In this document: positions 1 through 6,878 of the stretch, one piece after another
How the letters are laid out: each line of letters starts with the position of its first letter
How positions within the stretch are numbered: position 1 is the stretch's first letter
Origin: Caldisericia bacterium
GTDB lineage: Bacteria; Caldisericota; Caldisericia; UBA6126; JAGPKI01
Reading direction: 5' to 3'
Length of the DNA: 18,751 nt
Assembly: GCA_018054005.1 (NCBI GenBank)
Contig: JAGPKI010000015.1
Coordinates: forward strand, 1-18,751
Notes under the pieces: model-generated
The model's input: the letters and a program-made list of their open reading frames with translations, nothing else
What the model was told of the DNA's origin: nothing
The model's database searches: none
Program-made: the position numbers and the translations under genes

Positions 1-1176
1 CCCCATGTTAATGTAGGAACTATTGGCCACATAGATCATGGAAAAACAACTTTAACTGCTGCTATAACAAAAGTTTTATCTTCTCTTGGAAGAACCCAAG
101 CTAAATCATTCTTTGAGATAGATAATGCTCCAGAAGAAAAAGCAAGAGGAGTTACTATTAATGTTCACCATACAGAATATGAAACAGAGAATAGACATTA
201 TGCTCATATAGATTGCCCTGGGCATGCTGACTACATAAAGAATATGATAACTGGTGCAGCACAGATGGATGGAGCAATTCTTGTTGTTTCTGCTGTTGAT
301 GGTCCAATGCCTCAAACAAGAGAACATATTCTTCTTGCGAAACAGGTAAATGTTCCAAGAATTGTTGTATTCTTAAATAAAATTGATGCAGTAGAAGACC
401 CAGAACTTATTGATCTTGTAGAAGAAGAGGTAAGAGACCTTCTAAAAAAGTATGGATTTCCTGGAGATGAAGTACCAGTTATAAGAGGTTCTGCACTTAA
501 AGCACTAGAAGAAACTGGAGACCTTTCAAGAAACAACCCAAATACTAAACCAATATGGGATTTAGTTGATGCTCTTGATAGCTATATTCCTGTTCCTGAA
601 AGACCTTCTGATAAACCATTCCTTATGCCTGTAGAGGATGTCTTTACAATAACAGGTAGAGGAACAGTTGTTACAGGTAGAATTGATAGAGGAATAGTTA
701 AAGTGGGTGATGAAGTTGAAATTATAGGTTTATCCCATGATAGAAGGAAAACAGTAGTAACTGGTATAGAAATGTTTAGAAAAATTCTTGATGAAGGTCA
801 CCCAGGTGATAATGTTGGGTTACTTCTTAGAGGTGTAGACCATTCTGAAGTAGAAAGAGGTCAGGTTATAGCCAAACCAGGTTCAATTAACCCTCATACA
901 AAATTTGAATCAGAAGTTTACATTCTCTCAAAAGAAGAAGGCGGAAGACATAAAGCATTCTTTACAGGTTATCGCCCACAGTTCTACATAAGAACAACAG
1001 ATGTTACAGGAGAGATACAGTTACCAGAAGGCGTAGAGATGGCTATGCCTGGAGATAACGTAAAAATGACAGTTACTCTTATCTACCCTGTTGCCCTTGA
1101 AGAAGGACTTCGTTTTGCAATAAGAGAAGGCGGACGAACTGTTGGAGCAGGCGTAGTAACCAAGATAATCGAATAA
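1..1176 (+). CDS. tuf: Elongation factor Tu (5' end cut off)
   Basis: EF-Tu is the cytoplasmic GTPase that delivers aminoacyl-tRNA to the ribosomal A site. The reading frame is open from base 1 and the first visible residues are PHVNVGTIGHIDHGKTT, so about 10 N-terminal codons lie outside the window. In fragment numbering the GTPase motifs are G1 GHIDHGKT (9-16), G2 RGVTI, G3 DCPGH (71-75), G4 NKID (126-129) and G5 SAL (164-166). Domain II follows (MPVEDVFTITGRGTVVTGR) and the protein ends with the domain III signature near EGGRTVGAGVVTKIIE. The 391 visible residues plus about 10 fit the usual length of about 400. Small differences from consensus are GHID for GHVD and NKID for NKCD. It sits 23 bases before rpsJ with no terminator between, the usual str-S10 junction, so it probably shares transcripts with the S10 genes. 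Confidence 0.97.
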   Translation, partial: PHVNVGTIGHIDHGKTTLTAAITKVLSSLGRTQAKSFFEIDNAPEEKARGVTINVHHTEYETENRHYAHIDCPGHADYIKNMITGAAQMDGAILVVSAVDGPMPQTREHILLAKQVNVPRIVVFLNKIDAVEDPELIDLVEEEVRDLLKKYGFPGDEVPVIRGSALKALEETGDLSRNNPNTKPIWDLVDALDSYIPVPERPSDKPFLMPVEDVFTITGRGTVVTGRIDRGIVKVGDEVEIIGLSHDRRKTVVTGIEMFRKILDEGHPGDNVGLLLRGVDHSEVERGQVIAKPGSINPHTKFESEVYILSKEEGGRHKAFFTGYRPQFYIRTTDVTGEIQLPEGVEMAMPGDNVKMTVTLIYPVALEEGLRFAIREGGRTVGAGVVTKIIE

Positions 1177-1199
1177 AACGGAGGATAAAGGATAAAATA

Positions 1200-1508
1200 A
1201 TGACAAACCAGAAACTTCGGATAAAACTTAAAGCGTATGACCACAGAATACTTGATCAGTCTGTAAAGAAAATTTTAGAGACTGCATTAGCATCGGGAGC
1301 GAAAGTGAGAGGGCCTATTCCTCTCCCGACGAAGAAGAGCATTTATACGGTATTACGTTCTCCACATGTAGATAAAGATTCAAGAGAGCAGTTTGAAATT
1401 AGAACCCACAAGAGATTGATCGACATATATGATCCTTCGGCAGATGTTACAAAAGCATTGATGAGTATAGATCTACCAGCAGGAGTTGACATAGAAATAA
1501 AACTTTAA
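1200..1508 (+). CDS. rpsJ: 30S ribosomal protein S10
   Basis: S10 is a head protein of the 30S subunit and, in many bacteria, also the NusE partner of NusB in transcription antitermination. The 102-residue length is normal. Recognisable parts are the N-terminal strand KLRIKLKAYDHRILD, the loop GAKVRGPIPLPTKK that reaches into the head, and the C-terminal DLPAGVDIEIKL. The ATG is preceded by GGAGG at 1180-1184 and by AAAGGA at about 1187-1192, the latter at better spacing. It is the first gene of the S10 block, and the 23-base gap after tuf leaves no room for an E. coli-like S10 leader. The segment encoding the conserved GPIPLP loop is unusually GC-rich for this window and contains competing inverted repeats (see 1293-1329). 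Confidence 0.97.
   Translation: MTNQKLRIKLKAYDHRILDQSVKKILETALASGAKVRGPIPLPTKKSIYTVLRSPHVDKDSREQFEIRTHKRLIDIYDPSADVTKALMSIDLPAGVDIEIKL
1293..1329 (+). other. Competing inverted repeats inside rpsJ
   Basis: TCGGGAG (1293-1299) is perfectly complementary to CTCCCGA (1323-1329). GAGAGG (1307-1312) is perfectly complementary to CCTCTC (1320-1325). The two 3' arms share bases 1323-1325, so the hairpins exclude each other. They lie inside a conserved coding stretch of S10, so they may only reflect codon choice; an RNA-switch role is a speculation. Confidence 0.3.
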
Positions 1509-1535
1509 AGTTTAGCGAGATGGAGGAATATATTT

Positions 1536-2138
1536 ATGAACTTAAGAATGTTAGGATTTAAATTAGGTATGACTCAAGTTTGGAAGGGGGATAAATTAAT
1601 TCCAGTAACTGTATTAAGAATGCCTACTGCAACCGTAATTGAGAGAAAAAATGTAAGCAAACATGGGTATAATGCTGTAAAAGTAGGATCTATAAGCATT
1701 CCTAAGGATAAGTTAAATAAACCTGCTTCAGGTTTATTTAAGAATATGGAAACAGGTTATAAATATTTGTATGAAATAAAAAGCAATGATGAATTTTCTA
1801 CCGATACAATTTCCGTTGAAATGTTTAATAAAGGAGATATAGTTAAAGTTAGAGGTAAATCAAAAGGTAAAGGTTATGCCGGAGTCATGGAAAGACACAA
1901 TTTTAGTGGTGGATATAAATCTCACGGCTCAATGTCTCACAGAAGAGTCGGTTCTATAGGATGTCGAACAACTCCTGGTAGGGTCTTTAAGGGGAAAAAG
2001 CTGCCGGGACACCTTGGAAATGCTTATGTAAATGAAACAAAGAAAGAAGTGGTTGATATAATACCAGATAAAGAGATTATTCTCATTAAAGGAAGTATTC
2101 CTGGTTGTAAGAATTCATTAGTATTTGTTGAAAGGTGA
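1536..2138 (+). CDS. rplC: 50S ribosomal protein L3
   Basis: L3 binds 23S rRNA early in assembly and reaches toward the peptidyl-transferase centre. The 200-residue protein begins MNLRMLGFKLGMTQVW, the usual L3 N-terminus. The central extension carries KGKGYAGVMERHNFSGG, then SHGSMSHRRVGSIGCRTTPG and RVFKGKKLPGHLGN, all family hallmarks. The length is slightly below E. coli L3 (209). The start is fixed by TGGAGG at 1521-1526, ten bases upstream. The stop TGA overlaps an ATG (TGATG) that is not used by the next gene but opens a three-codon ORF running into the rplD start. Confidence 0.97.
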   Translation: MNLRMLGFKLGMTQVWKGDKLIPVTVLRMPTATVIERKNVSKHGYNAVKVGSISIPKDKLNKPASGLFKNMETGYKYLYEIKSNDEFSTDTISVEMFNKGDIVKVRGKSKGKGYAGVMERHNFSGGYKSHGSMSHRRVGSIGCRTTPGRVFKGKKLPGHLGNAYVNETKKEVVDIIPDKEIILIKGSIPGCKNSLVFVER

Positions 2139-2145
2139 TGTTGTT

Positions 2146-2784
2146 ATGATAATTCAAGAATATGACTTAAACGATAATACGATTTTTCATAAAGAAGTAA
2201 GGGATGATTTTTTTAAAAATTTAATTAATGAGGATACCCTAACAGAGATTATAATTGCTACGAAGAATAATAGCAGGCAAGGTTCTGCATGTGCTAAAAC
2301 AAGGGCTGAAGTAAGTTATAGTACCCGTAAACCATGGAAACAAAAAGGTACTGGTAGAGCAAGAGCAGGTATGAAAAAATCTCCTATATGGGTAAAAGGT
2401 GGAGTAATTTTTCCACCGCGTCCAAGGAAATTTAAAACAAATATGCCCAAAAAAGTTAAAAAATTAGCTTTTAAAACAGCTTTATATATGAAAATAAAAG
2501 AGCAAAATTTATTTTTGGTCAAAAATTTTAATTCTTCAATACGCACAAAAGCTATACTTAAAGATTTTGAAAAAATATCACTACTAACATCTCCTAATAA
2601 GAATGTTCTCGTGATTTATGATGAGAAAAACAATTTTCTTAATTTAGCACTTAGAAATGTTACAGATAAATTTTTGGCACTTCCATGGGATTCAGTATGT
2701 ACATATGATATTGTTAAGAGCGACAAGGTATTAATCACAAGCGAAGCCTTTGAGAATTTGGAAAAGAGGTTGGAAAATGTCTAA
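2146..2784 (+). CDS. rplD: 50S ribosomal protein L4
   Basis: L4 (L4/L1e family) binds 23S rRNA domain I and lines the exit tunnel; in E. coli it also represses the S10 operon. I start it at ATG 2146 (MIIQEYDLND, 212 aa) because AAAGGTGAT at 2131-2139 is well placed for it. An in-frame upstream start at 2125 would lie inside rplC and lacks a site. The tunnel loop is visible as KPWKQKGTGRARAG followed by GGVIFPPRPRKF. The usual loop reads GGxVFGP, so FPP replaces FGP. The C-terminal alpha/beta domain is more divergent and lysine-rich. The gene begins 7 bases after rplC and overlaps rplW by 8 bases, which suggests translational coupling. I see no L4-binding leader upstream of the operon. Confidence 0.95.
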   Translation: MIIQEYDLNDNTIFHKEVRDDFFKNLINEDTLTEIIIATKNNSRQGSACAKTRAEVSYSTRKPWKQKGTGRARAGMKKSPIWVKGGVIFPPRPRKFKTNMPKKVKKLAFKTALYMKIKEQNLFLVKNFNSSIRTKAILKDFEKISLLTSPNKNVLVIYDEKNNFLNLALRNVTDKFLALPWDSVCTYDIVKSDKVLITSEAFENLEKRLENV

Positions 2785-3064
2785 AAATAGAGAAATTTTA
2801 TTAAGGCCCGTAGTTAGTGAAAAATCTATAAATTTACAAAGTAAAAACATATACACATTTATTGTCGATATTGATTCAAACAAGCAAGAAGTAAAAAAAG
2901 TTGTTCAAGATATGTTTAATGTTAAAGTGAAAGATGTTCGTACTATAAAAGTCTATCCCAAGAAAAGACGAGTACGCAACGCTTTTTCTAAAACAAAAGT
3001 CCAAAAAAAAGCTCAAGTACAACTTGAGCAAGGATATTCAATTGAAAGTCTTAAAGTTTCTTAA
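2777..3064 (+). CDS. rplW: 50S ribosomal protein L23
   Basis: L23 sits at the tunnel exit and is the docking point for trigger factor and SRP in bacteria. The start is ATG 2777 (MSKNREILLRPVVSEKS, 95 aa), matching the usual N-terminus with the invariant P-V-x-SEKS. An in-frame ATG at 2750 would add nine unrelated residues from inside rplD. The conserved tail of the fold, VKDVRTIKVYPKKRRV, is present. AGAGGT at about 2765-2770 can serve as its ribosome binding site. It overlaps the end of rplD by 8 bases. Confidence 0.95.
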   Translation: MSKNREILLRPVVSEKSINLQSKNIYTFIVDIDSNKQEVKKVVQDMFNVKVKDVRTIKVYPKKRRVRNAFSKTKVQKKAQVQLEQGYSIESLKVS

Positions 3065-3077
3065 GGAGTGATTAGAT

Positions 3078-3911
3078 ATGGCACTTAAATTTCACAAACC
3101 TACTTCGCCTGGAACAAGAGGAAGAGTATCTCTAATAAGAGAGACTACTTCAAAGGAAAATAAGCCTTACAAGTTATTGACGAGCGGTAAGGCAAAAACT
3201 GGAGGGAGAAATAATCAAGGTAAAATAACGGTTCGTCACATTGGTGGCGGTCAAAAACAAAAATATAGAGTAATAGATTTTAAACGAGATAAAATATCCG
3301 TTCCTGGTAGAGTAGAAAGTATAGAATATGATCCAGGCAGAACTGCTTTAATTGCTTTAATAGCATATAAAGATGGAGAAAAAAGATATATTTTAGCTCC
3401 AGCTGGACTTAAAAAGGGAGATATAATTATAACTTCAGAAGATGCTGATATAAAGGAAGGAAATTGTCTAAGTTTGCGTAGTATGCCACCAGGTACTATT
3501 ATTCATAATATAGAGCTAAAACCCGGCTGTGGTGGAATTATTGTAAGATCGGCTGGAGCAAGTGCGCAATTACTTGCAAAAGATGATGATTTTGCTCATG
3601 TAAAGCTTCCTTCTTCAGAAGTGAGGAAAATACCTTTAGATTGTAAAGCAACCATTGGTCAGATTAGTAATATTGACCATGAAAATATTGTTTTAGCAAA
3701 GGCTGGTAGAAGTAGAGGATTAGGAAAAAGACCTACCGTAAGGGGTACTGCAATGAATCCAGTAGATCATCCTCATGGTGGCGGAGAAGGAAAATCTCCA
3801 ATTGGTCTTCCAGGACCACAAACTCCATGGGGAAAACCAGCTCTTGGTTACAAAACTCGTAATCCAAAGAAACATTCTTCAAAATTTATATTAAAAAGAA
3901 GAAAGAAATAA
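3078..3911 (+). CDS. rplB: 50S ribosomal protein L2
   Basis: L2 is a universally conserved 23S rRNA-binding protein needed for subunit association and peptidyl-transferase activity. The 277-residue length is standard. The N-terminal OB-like part includes the GGRNNQGKITVRHIGGG loop (42-58). The C-terminal part holds the invariant AMNPVDHPHGGGEGK motif (about 225-239), followed by the basic tail ending KRRKK. The ATG has AAGGAG directly upstream at 3062-3067. It lies 13 bases after rplW and 12 before rpsS, in canonical order. Confidence 0.98.
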   Translation: MALKFHKPTSPGTRGRVSLIRETTSKENKPYKLLTSGKAKTGGRNNQGKITVRHIGGGQKQKYRVIDFKRDKISVPGRVESIEYDPGRTALIALIAYKDGEKRYILAPAGLKKGDIIITSEDADIKEGNCLSLRSMPPGTIIHNIELKPGCGGIIVRSAGASAQLLAKDDDFAHVKLPSSEVRKIPLDCKATIGQISNIDHENIVLAKAGRSRGLGKRPTVRGTAMNPVDHPHGGGEGKSPIGLPGPQTPWGKPALGYKTRNPKKHSSKFILKRRKK

Positions 3912-3923
3912 GGAGATTGAATA

Positions 3924-4241
3924 ATGCAAAAAGATAGATCATCAAAACAAGAAAAAATTTCTCCCAAAAAGAAGGCAAAACATTTTGTTGACGAGAAGCT
4001 GATTAGAAAAATAAATATAATGAATATGGCTGGCGAAAAGCGTATAATAAAAACATGGAGCAGGACATCTACAATAACTCCAGAAATGGTAGGTTTTACA
4101 ATTGCTGTTCATAATGGAAAAGCCCACATTCCAATTTATATAAATGAAGCAATGATTGGGCATAAGCTTGGTGAGTTTGCTCCAACTCGAACGTTTAGAT
4201 CCCATAATAGACCAACTGAACGTTCTACATCTTTAACTTAA
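3924..4241 (+). CDS. rpsS: 30S ribosomal protein S19, N-terminally extended
   Basis: S19 binds the 30S head with S13 near the A-site finger bridge. The C-terminal two thirds are typical: TWSRTSTITPEMVGFTIAVH and then GHKLGEFAPTRTFRSH. The N-terminus is unusual. The protein is 105 residues long against about 92 in most bacteria. About 11 extra, mostly polar and basic residues (MQKDRSSKQEK) precede the core, and the near-invariant S-x-KKGPF-(V/I)-D start of S19 reads KKKAKHFVDE (15-24). Only one acceptable start codon exists before the core, and it has a clear AAGGAG at 3910-3915, so the extension looks real. The stop TAA overlaps an ATG (TAATG) starting a two-codon ORF before rplV. Confidence 0.95.
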   Translation: MQKDRSSKQEKISPKKKAKHFVDEKLIRKINIMNMAGEKRIIKTWSRTSTITPEMVGFTIAVHNGKAHIPIYINEAMIGHKLGEFAPTRTFRSHNRPTERSTSLT

Positions 4242-4256
4242 TGAGGTGAAATAAAA

Positions 4257-4595
4257 ATGGAAGTATACTCAAAATTGAAATATAGCAGGTTGAATCCTTA
4301 TAAAGCAAGAAATGTTGCTAAGCTAATTAAAGGAAAAGATATAGAAGAAGCCTCTGCAATATTGAAAAGCTTACCTCATAAAGGCGCGAGGATTATTTAT
4401 AAAGTTTTACAATCAGCTATAGCAAATGCTGTTCATAATTATGAAATGGATAAGGAAAAATTATTTGTAGATAGAGTCATTGTTGATGAGGGTACTCCTT
4501 TTAGAAGAGTGAGTCCCCGGGCTTTTGGTAGAGCTGACATAATTAAGAGAAGAACATCACATATTACAGTTTATGTGACGGAAAAGGAGATTTAG
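4257..4595 (+). CDS. rplV: 50S ribosomal protein L22
   Basis: L22 spans the 50S subunit; its beta hairpin lines the tunnel constriction with L4. The 112 residues contain the N-terminal helix pair (KYSRLNPYKARNVAKLIKG) and NAVHNYEMDKEKLFVDRVIVDEG. The hairpin FRRVSPRAFGRADIIKRRTSHITV ends the fold (about 82-105). The start has GAGGTGA at 4244-4250. It is followed after only 2 bases by rpsC, consistent with coupled translation. Confidence 0.96.
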   Translation: MEVYSKLKYSRLNPYKARNVAKLIKGKDIEEASAILKSLPHKGARIIYKVLQSAIANAVHNYEMDKEKLFVDRVIVDEGTPFRRVSPRAFGRADIIKRRTSHITVYVTEKEI

Positions 4596-4597
4596 AT

Positions 4598-5272
4598 ATG
4601 GGACAAAAAACTCATCCTTTTGGTTATAGGCTTGGTGTTGTTTATGATTGGAATGCTCATTGGTTTTCAAAACAACCGATTTATCAAAAAAATCTCATAG
4701 AAGATTTAAGGATAAGAAATACAATAGATAATCTTGGAGCTGATATCGCAGTTTCTAAAACAGAAATAGATAGAAAAGGAAATGAAGTAAGGGTTAGAAT
4801 ACATACTGCAAGACCCGGAATACTTATAGGAAGACATGGTTCAAATGTTGAAGTGCTTAGAAAGAAACTCGAAAAAGTTATTGATGGCAACATACTCAAG
4901 CTTGAAGTTGTGGAGGTAGGTTCTCCCGATTTAAACGCGAAGTTAGTTGCTGAATCAGTTGCACAGCAAATTGAAAAGAGAATTCCATATAAAAGAGCAA
5001 TGAAGCAGGCAATATTTAGAGTGATGAAAAATGGTGCAATTGGTGTTAAAATTATGTGTTCGGGAAGATTGAACGGTGCTGAAATAGCAAGAACTGAATG
5101 GTTTAGAGAGGGGAGACTTCCCCTTCATTCTATCCGTGCAAAAATAGATTATTGTTGCACAACAGCACATACTAAATTTGGTTGTATTGGTATAAAAGTT
5201 TGGATTTATACGGGAGATGTATCTACTGACTCTGCTGGTCTACCAGCTCTTTTATCAATAAGTGGAGGTTAG
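4598..5272 (+). CDS. rpsC: 30S ribosomal protein S3
   Basis: S3 lies at the mRNA entry tunnel of the 30S subunit and contributes to mRNA unwinding. It begins MGQKTHPFGYRLG, as nearly all bacterial S3 proteins do. The KH type II domain has the GxxG loop GRHG at 78-81 within PGILIGRHGSNV. The C-terminal domain holds KRAMKQA (132-138), matching the region of the E. coli helicase residues (R132 and K135 equivalents kept, R131 replaced by K). CSGRLNGAEIARTEW (about 154-168) follows. An oddity is a cysteine cluster in the otherwise conserved strand: C186, C187 and C196 in DYCCTTAHTKFGCIG. The length of 224 is ordinary. It is separated from rplV by 2 bases and from rplP by 6. Confidence 0.97.
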   Translation: MGQKTHPFGYRLGVVYDWNAHWFSKQPIYQKNLIEDLRIRNTIDNLGADIAVSKTEIDRKGNEVRVRIHTARPGILIGRHGSNVEVLRKKLEKVIDGNILKLEVVEVGSPDLNAKLVAESVAQQIEKRIPYKRAMKQAIFRVMKNGAIGVKIMCSGRLNGAEIARTEWFREGRLPLHSIRAKIDYCCTTAHTKFGCIGIKVWIYTGDVSTDSAGLPALLSISGG

Positions 5273-5278
5273 TTTAAT

Positions 5279-5701
5279 ATGTTAATGCCAGAGAGAACAA
5301 AATATAGAAAGCAACATAGAGGCAGAATGAGGGGTAAGGCATATAGGGGCTCAAGTTTATCCTTTGGTGATTATGGGATTAAAGCTTTGGAGCCTTGTTG
5401 GATTACGGCTCGTCAGATAGAAGCTGCCAGAATTGTAATTACCCAGGCGACACAAAAAAGTGGGAAGTTTTGGATTAGAGTTTTTCCTGATAAATCAGTA
5501 ACTAAGAAACCAGCGGAAACAAGAATGGGTAGCGGAAAAGGGGATGTTGACCATTGGGTTGCCGTTGTTAAACCAGGCAGAATCTTGTATGAATTTATAG
5601 GTGTTAATGATGAAGAAGCCAGAAGAGTTACTAATTTAGTTTCAGCTAAATTACCTATAAAAATTAAACTTGTATCAAGAAGTGAGCAGGAGGCGGTTTA
5701 A
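5279..5701 (+). CDS. rplP: 50S ribosomal protein L16
   Basis: L16 organises the A-site tRNA elbow region of the 50S subunit. The 140-residue protein starts MLMPERTKYRKQHRGRM, close to the usual MLMPKRTKYRK start, which supports ATG 5279 over the ATG two codons later. GGAGG at 5264-5268 is ten bases upstream. The core shows KKPAETRMGSGKGDVDHWVAVVKPGRILYE, the family signature, including the arginine of the PAETRMG loop that is hydroxylated in E. coli L16. It directly abuts rpmC with no intervening base. Confidence 0.97.
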   Translation: MLMPERTKYRKQHRGRMRGKAYRGSSLSFGDYGIKALEPCWITARQIEAARIVITQATQKSGKFWIRVFPDKSVTKKPAETRMGSGKGDVDHWVAVVKPGRILYEFIGVNDEEARRVTNLVSAKLPIKIKLVSRSEQEAV

Positions 5702-5893
5702 GTGAAGTTTTATAAAATTAAAGAGATGTCAACTGAAGAGATGCATAAAAAACTATTAGACTTAAAGAAAGAATTATTTTTCTTAAACCATAAAAAGATT
5801 CTGTATCAACTTGACAAGCCTATAGAGATAAGAAACGTTAAAAGAGATATTCGTAGAATAGAAACACTTTTAAGGGAGAAAGAGAATGTATAG
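5702..5893 (+). CDS. rpmC: 50S ribosomal protein L29
   Basis: L29 is a small two-helix protein next to L23 at the tunnel exit. The 63-residue product starts at GTG (5702), right after the rplP stop, with AGGAGG at about 5688-5693. Its helices are EMHKKLLDLKKELFFLNHKK and KRDIRRIETLLREKE. The usual RFQ(x)A(x)GQLEN between the helices reads FLNHKKILYQLDKP here; only the QL(D/E) element is clearly kept. The 3' end overlaps rpsQ by 8 bases. Confidence 0.93.
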   Translation: MKFYKIKEMSTEEMHKKLLDLKKELFFLNHKKILYQLDKPIEIRNVKRDIRRIETLLREKENV

Positions 5894-6152
5894 TCATAGG
5901 AAAATTATTATTGGCAATGTTGTAAGTGATAAGAATGAGAGATTCAGAGTAGTTGAAGAAAAGGCAAGAGTTGTAGGTCATCCATTATATAAAAAGTTGA
6001 TTGAAAAGACGGTAAAATATCATGTTAGTGATCCAAAAGGAATCTCTAAAGTTGGTGATTTAGTTAAAATACAAGAATGCAGGCCCATTAGCAAAACTAT
6101 AAGATGGAAAATACTTGAAGTTGTTTCTTCAAGGGAAAAAGAAGGAGAGTGA
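5886..6152 (+). CDS. rpsQ: 30S ribosomal protein S17
   Basis: S17 is an OB-fold primary 16S rRNA-binding protein of the 30S body. The 88 residues include RKIIIGNVVSDKN, HPLYKKLIEKTVKYHVSDP, and GDLVKIQECRPISKTIRWKILEVV, the three blocks that define the family. The usual SDKMDKTxVV segment reads SDKNERFRVVEE, so the region after SDK is divergent. GGGAG at about 5875-5879 precedes the ATG, inside the 3' end of rpmC. The stop TGA is part of TGATG; that ATG is out of frame with rplN. Confidence 0.95.
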   Translation: MYSHRKIIIGNVVSDKNERFRVVEEKARVVGHPLYKKLIEKTVKYHVSDPKGISKVGDLVKIQECRPISKTIRWKILEVVSSREKEGE

Positions 6153-6158
6153 TGGAAT

Positions 6159-6527
6159 TTGATAAGACAATATACGAGATTAAAAGTTGCAGATAATAGT
6201 GGTGCCAAGGTAGTTTCCGTAATAAGAGTAATCGGTAGTTCGAATCGTAAGTATGGTTATGTGGGGGACAGGGTTGTGGTGACAGTGAAACAAGCTGCAC
6301 CTGCAAGCGCAATAAAAAAAGGAAGCGTAGAAAAAGGTGTTATTGTTAGGACTAACTTTCCGATTAAAAGAAGTGATGGAAGTAGGATTAGGTTTGGAGA
6401 TAACGCTGTAGTTATTATAGATGATGAGGGAAACCCAAAAGGAACACGTATATTTGGTCCTGTATCGCGTGAATTGCGCGAAAGAGGGTATATGAAAATA
6501 ATTTCCTTAGCTCCGGAGGTTGTATAA
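6159..6527 (+). CDS. rplN: 50S ribosomal protein L14 (TTG start)
   Basis: L14 forms an intersubunit bridge with 16S rRNA and binds the silencing factor RsfS in many bacteria. The 122-residue length is exactly typical. It begins (M)IRQYTRLKVADNSGAK, matching the canonical MIQxxTxLxVADNSGA only if TTG 6159 is the start. No in-frame ATG or GTG lies nearby. GGAG at 6144-6147 is upstream. Other hallmarks are GDRVVVTVKQAAP, KKGSVEKGVIVRT, and DEGNPKGTRIFGPVSRELRE. The choice of a weak start codon is notable because the better ATG at 6152, overlapping the rpsQ stop, is in another frame. The stop TAA overlaps the rplX ATG by one base. Confidence 0.96.
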   Translation: MIRQYTRLKVADNSGAKVVSVIRVIGSSNRKYGYVGDRVVVTVKQAAPASAIKKGSVEKGVIVRTNFPIKRSDGSRIRFGDNAVVIIDDEGNPKGTRIFGPVSRELRERGYMKIISLAPEVV

Positions 6528-6856
6528 TGATGCTTAAACGTGGAGATACAGTTTTAGTGACATATGGCAAGGATAAGGGCAAAAAAGGTAAAATTCTTAA
6601 AGTCATTGATAAACATCCAGAAGAAGCTTCTAAAATATTAATTGAAGGAATTAATATTGCTAAAAAAGCAGTTAGGCCTTCTAAAAAATTTAGTCAAGGC
6701 GGTATTATAACAAAAGAAATGTCTCTTTTTTCGAGCAAAGTTATGTTAGTATGTCCTGTTTGTGGGCAACCAGCAAGGGTAGGAAAAAGAACACTTGAAA
6801 ATGGTAAAAATGTTCGATATTGCAAAAAGTGTAACGAGCTGATTGATAAGGTTTAG
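6527..6856 (+). CDS. rplX: 50S ribosomal protein L24 with zinc-ribbon cysteines
   Basis: L24 nucleates 50S assembly and lies near the tunnel exit. The N-terminal KOW motif is clear: KRGDTVLVTYGKDKGKKGKILKV (about 4-26). The C-terminal half has CPVC (C76, C79) and CKKC (C99, C102), a four-cysteine arrangement that probably binds zinc; other bacterial L24 proteins also have this C+ form. Two adjacent ATG codons (6527 and 6530) are both possible, with GGAGG at 6515-6519. ATG 6527 overlaps the rplN stop (TAATG). The length of 109 fits the family. Confidence 0.95.
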   Translation: MMLKRGDTVLVTYGKDKGKKGKILKVIDKHPEEASKILIEGINIAKKAVRPSKKFSQGGIITKEMSLFSSKVMLVCPVCGQPARVGKRTLENGKNVRYCKKCNELIDKV

Positions 6857-6878
6857 AAAATTGGAGGGGTAAAAAAGA

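Noticed and set aside
1142..1169. Possible promoter at the end of tuf (TTGGAG, 16 bases, GATAAT).
   Set aside because: The -35 matches only three of six positions, and such matches are frequent in AT-rich DNA.
3942..4205. Antisense 87-codon ORF across rpsS.
   Set aside because: Shadow of a conserved ribosomal gene; composition is not protein-like.
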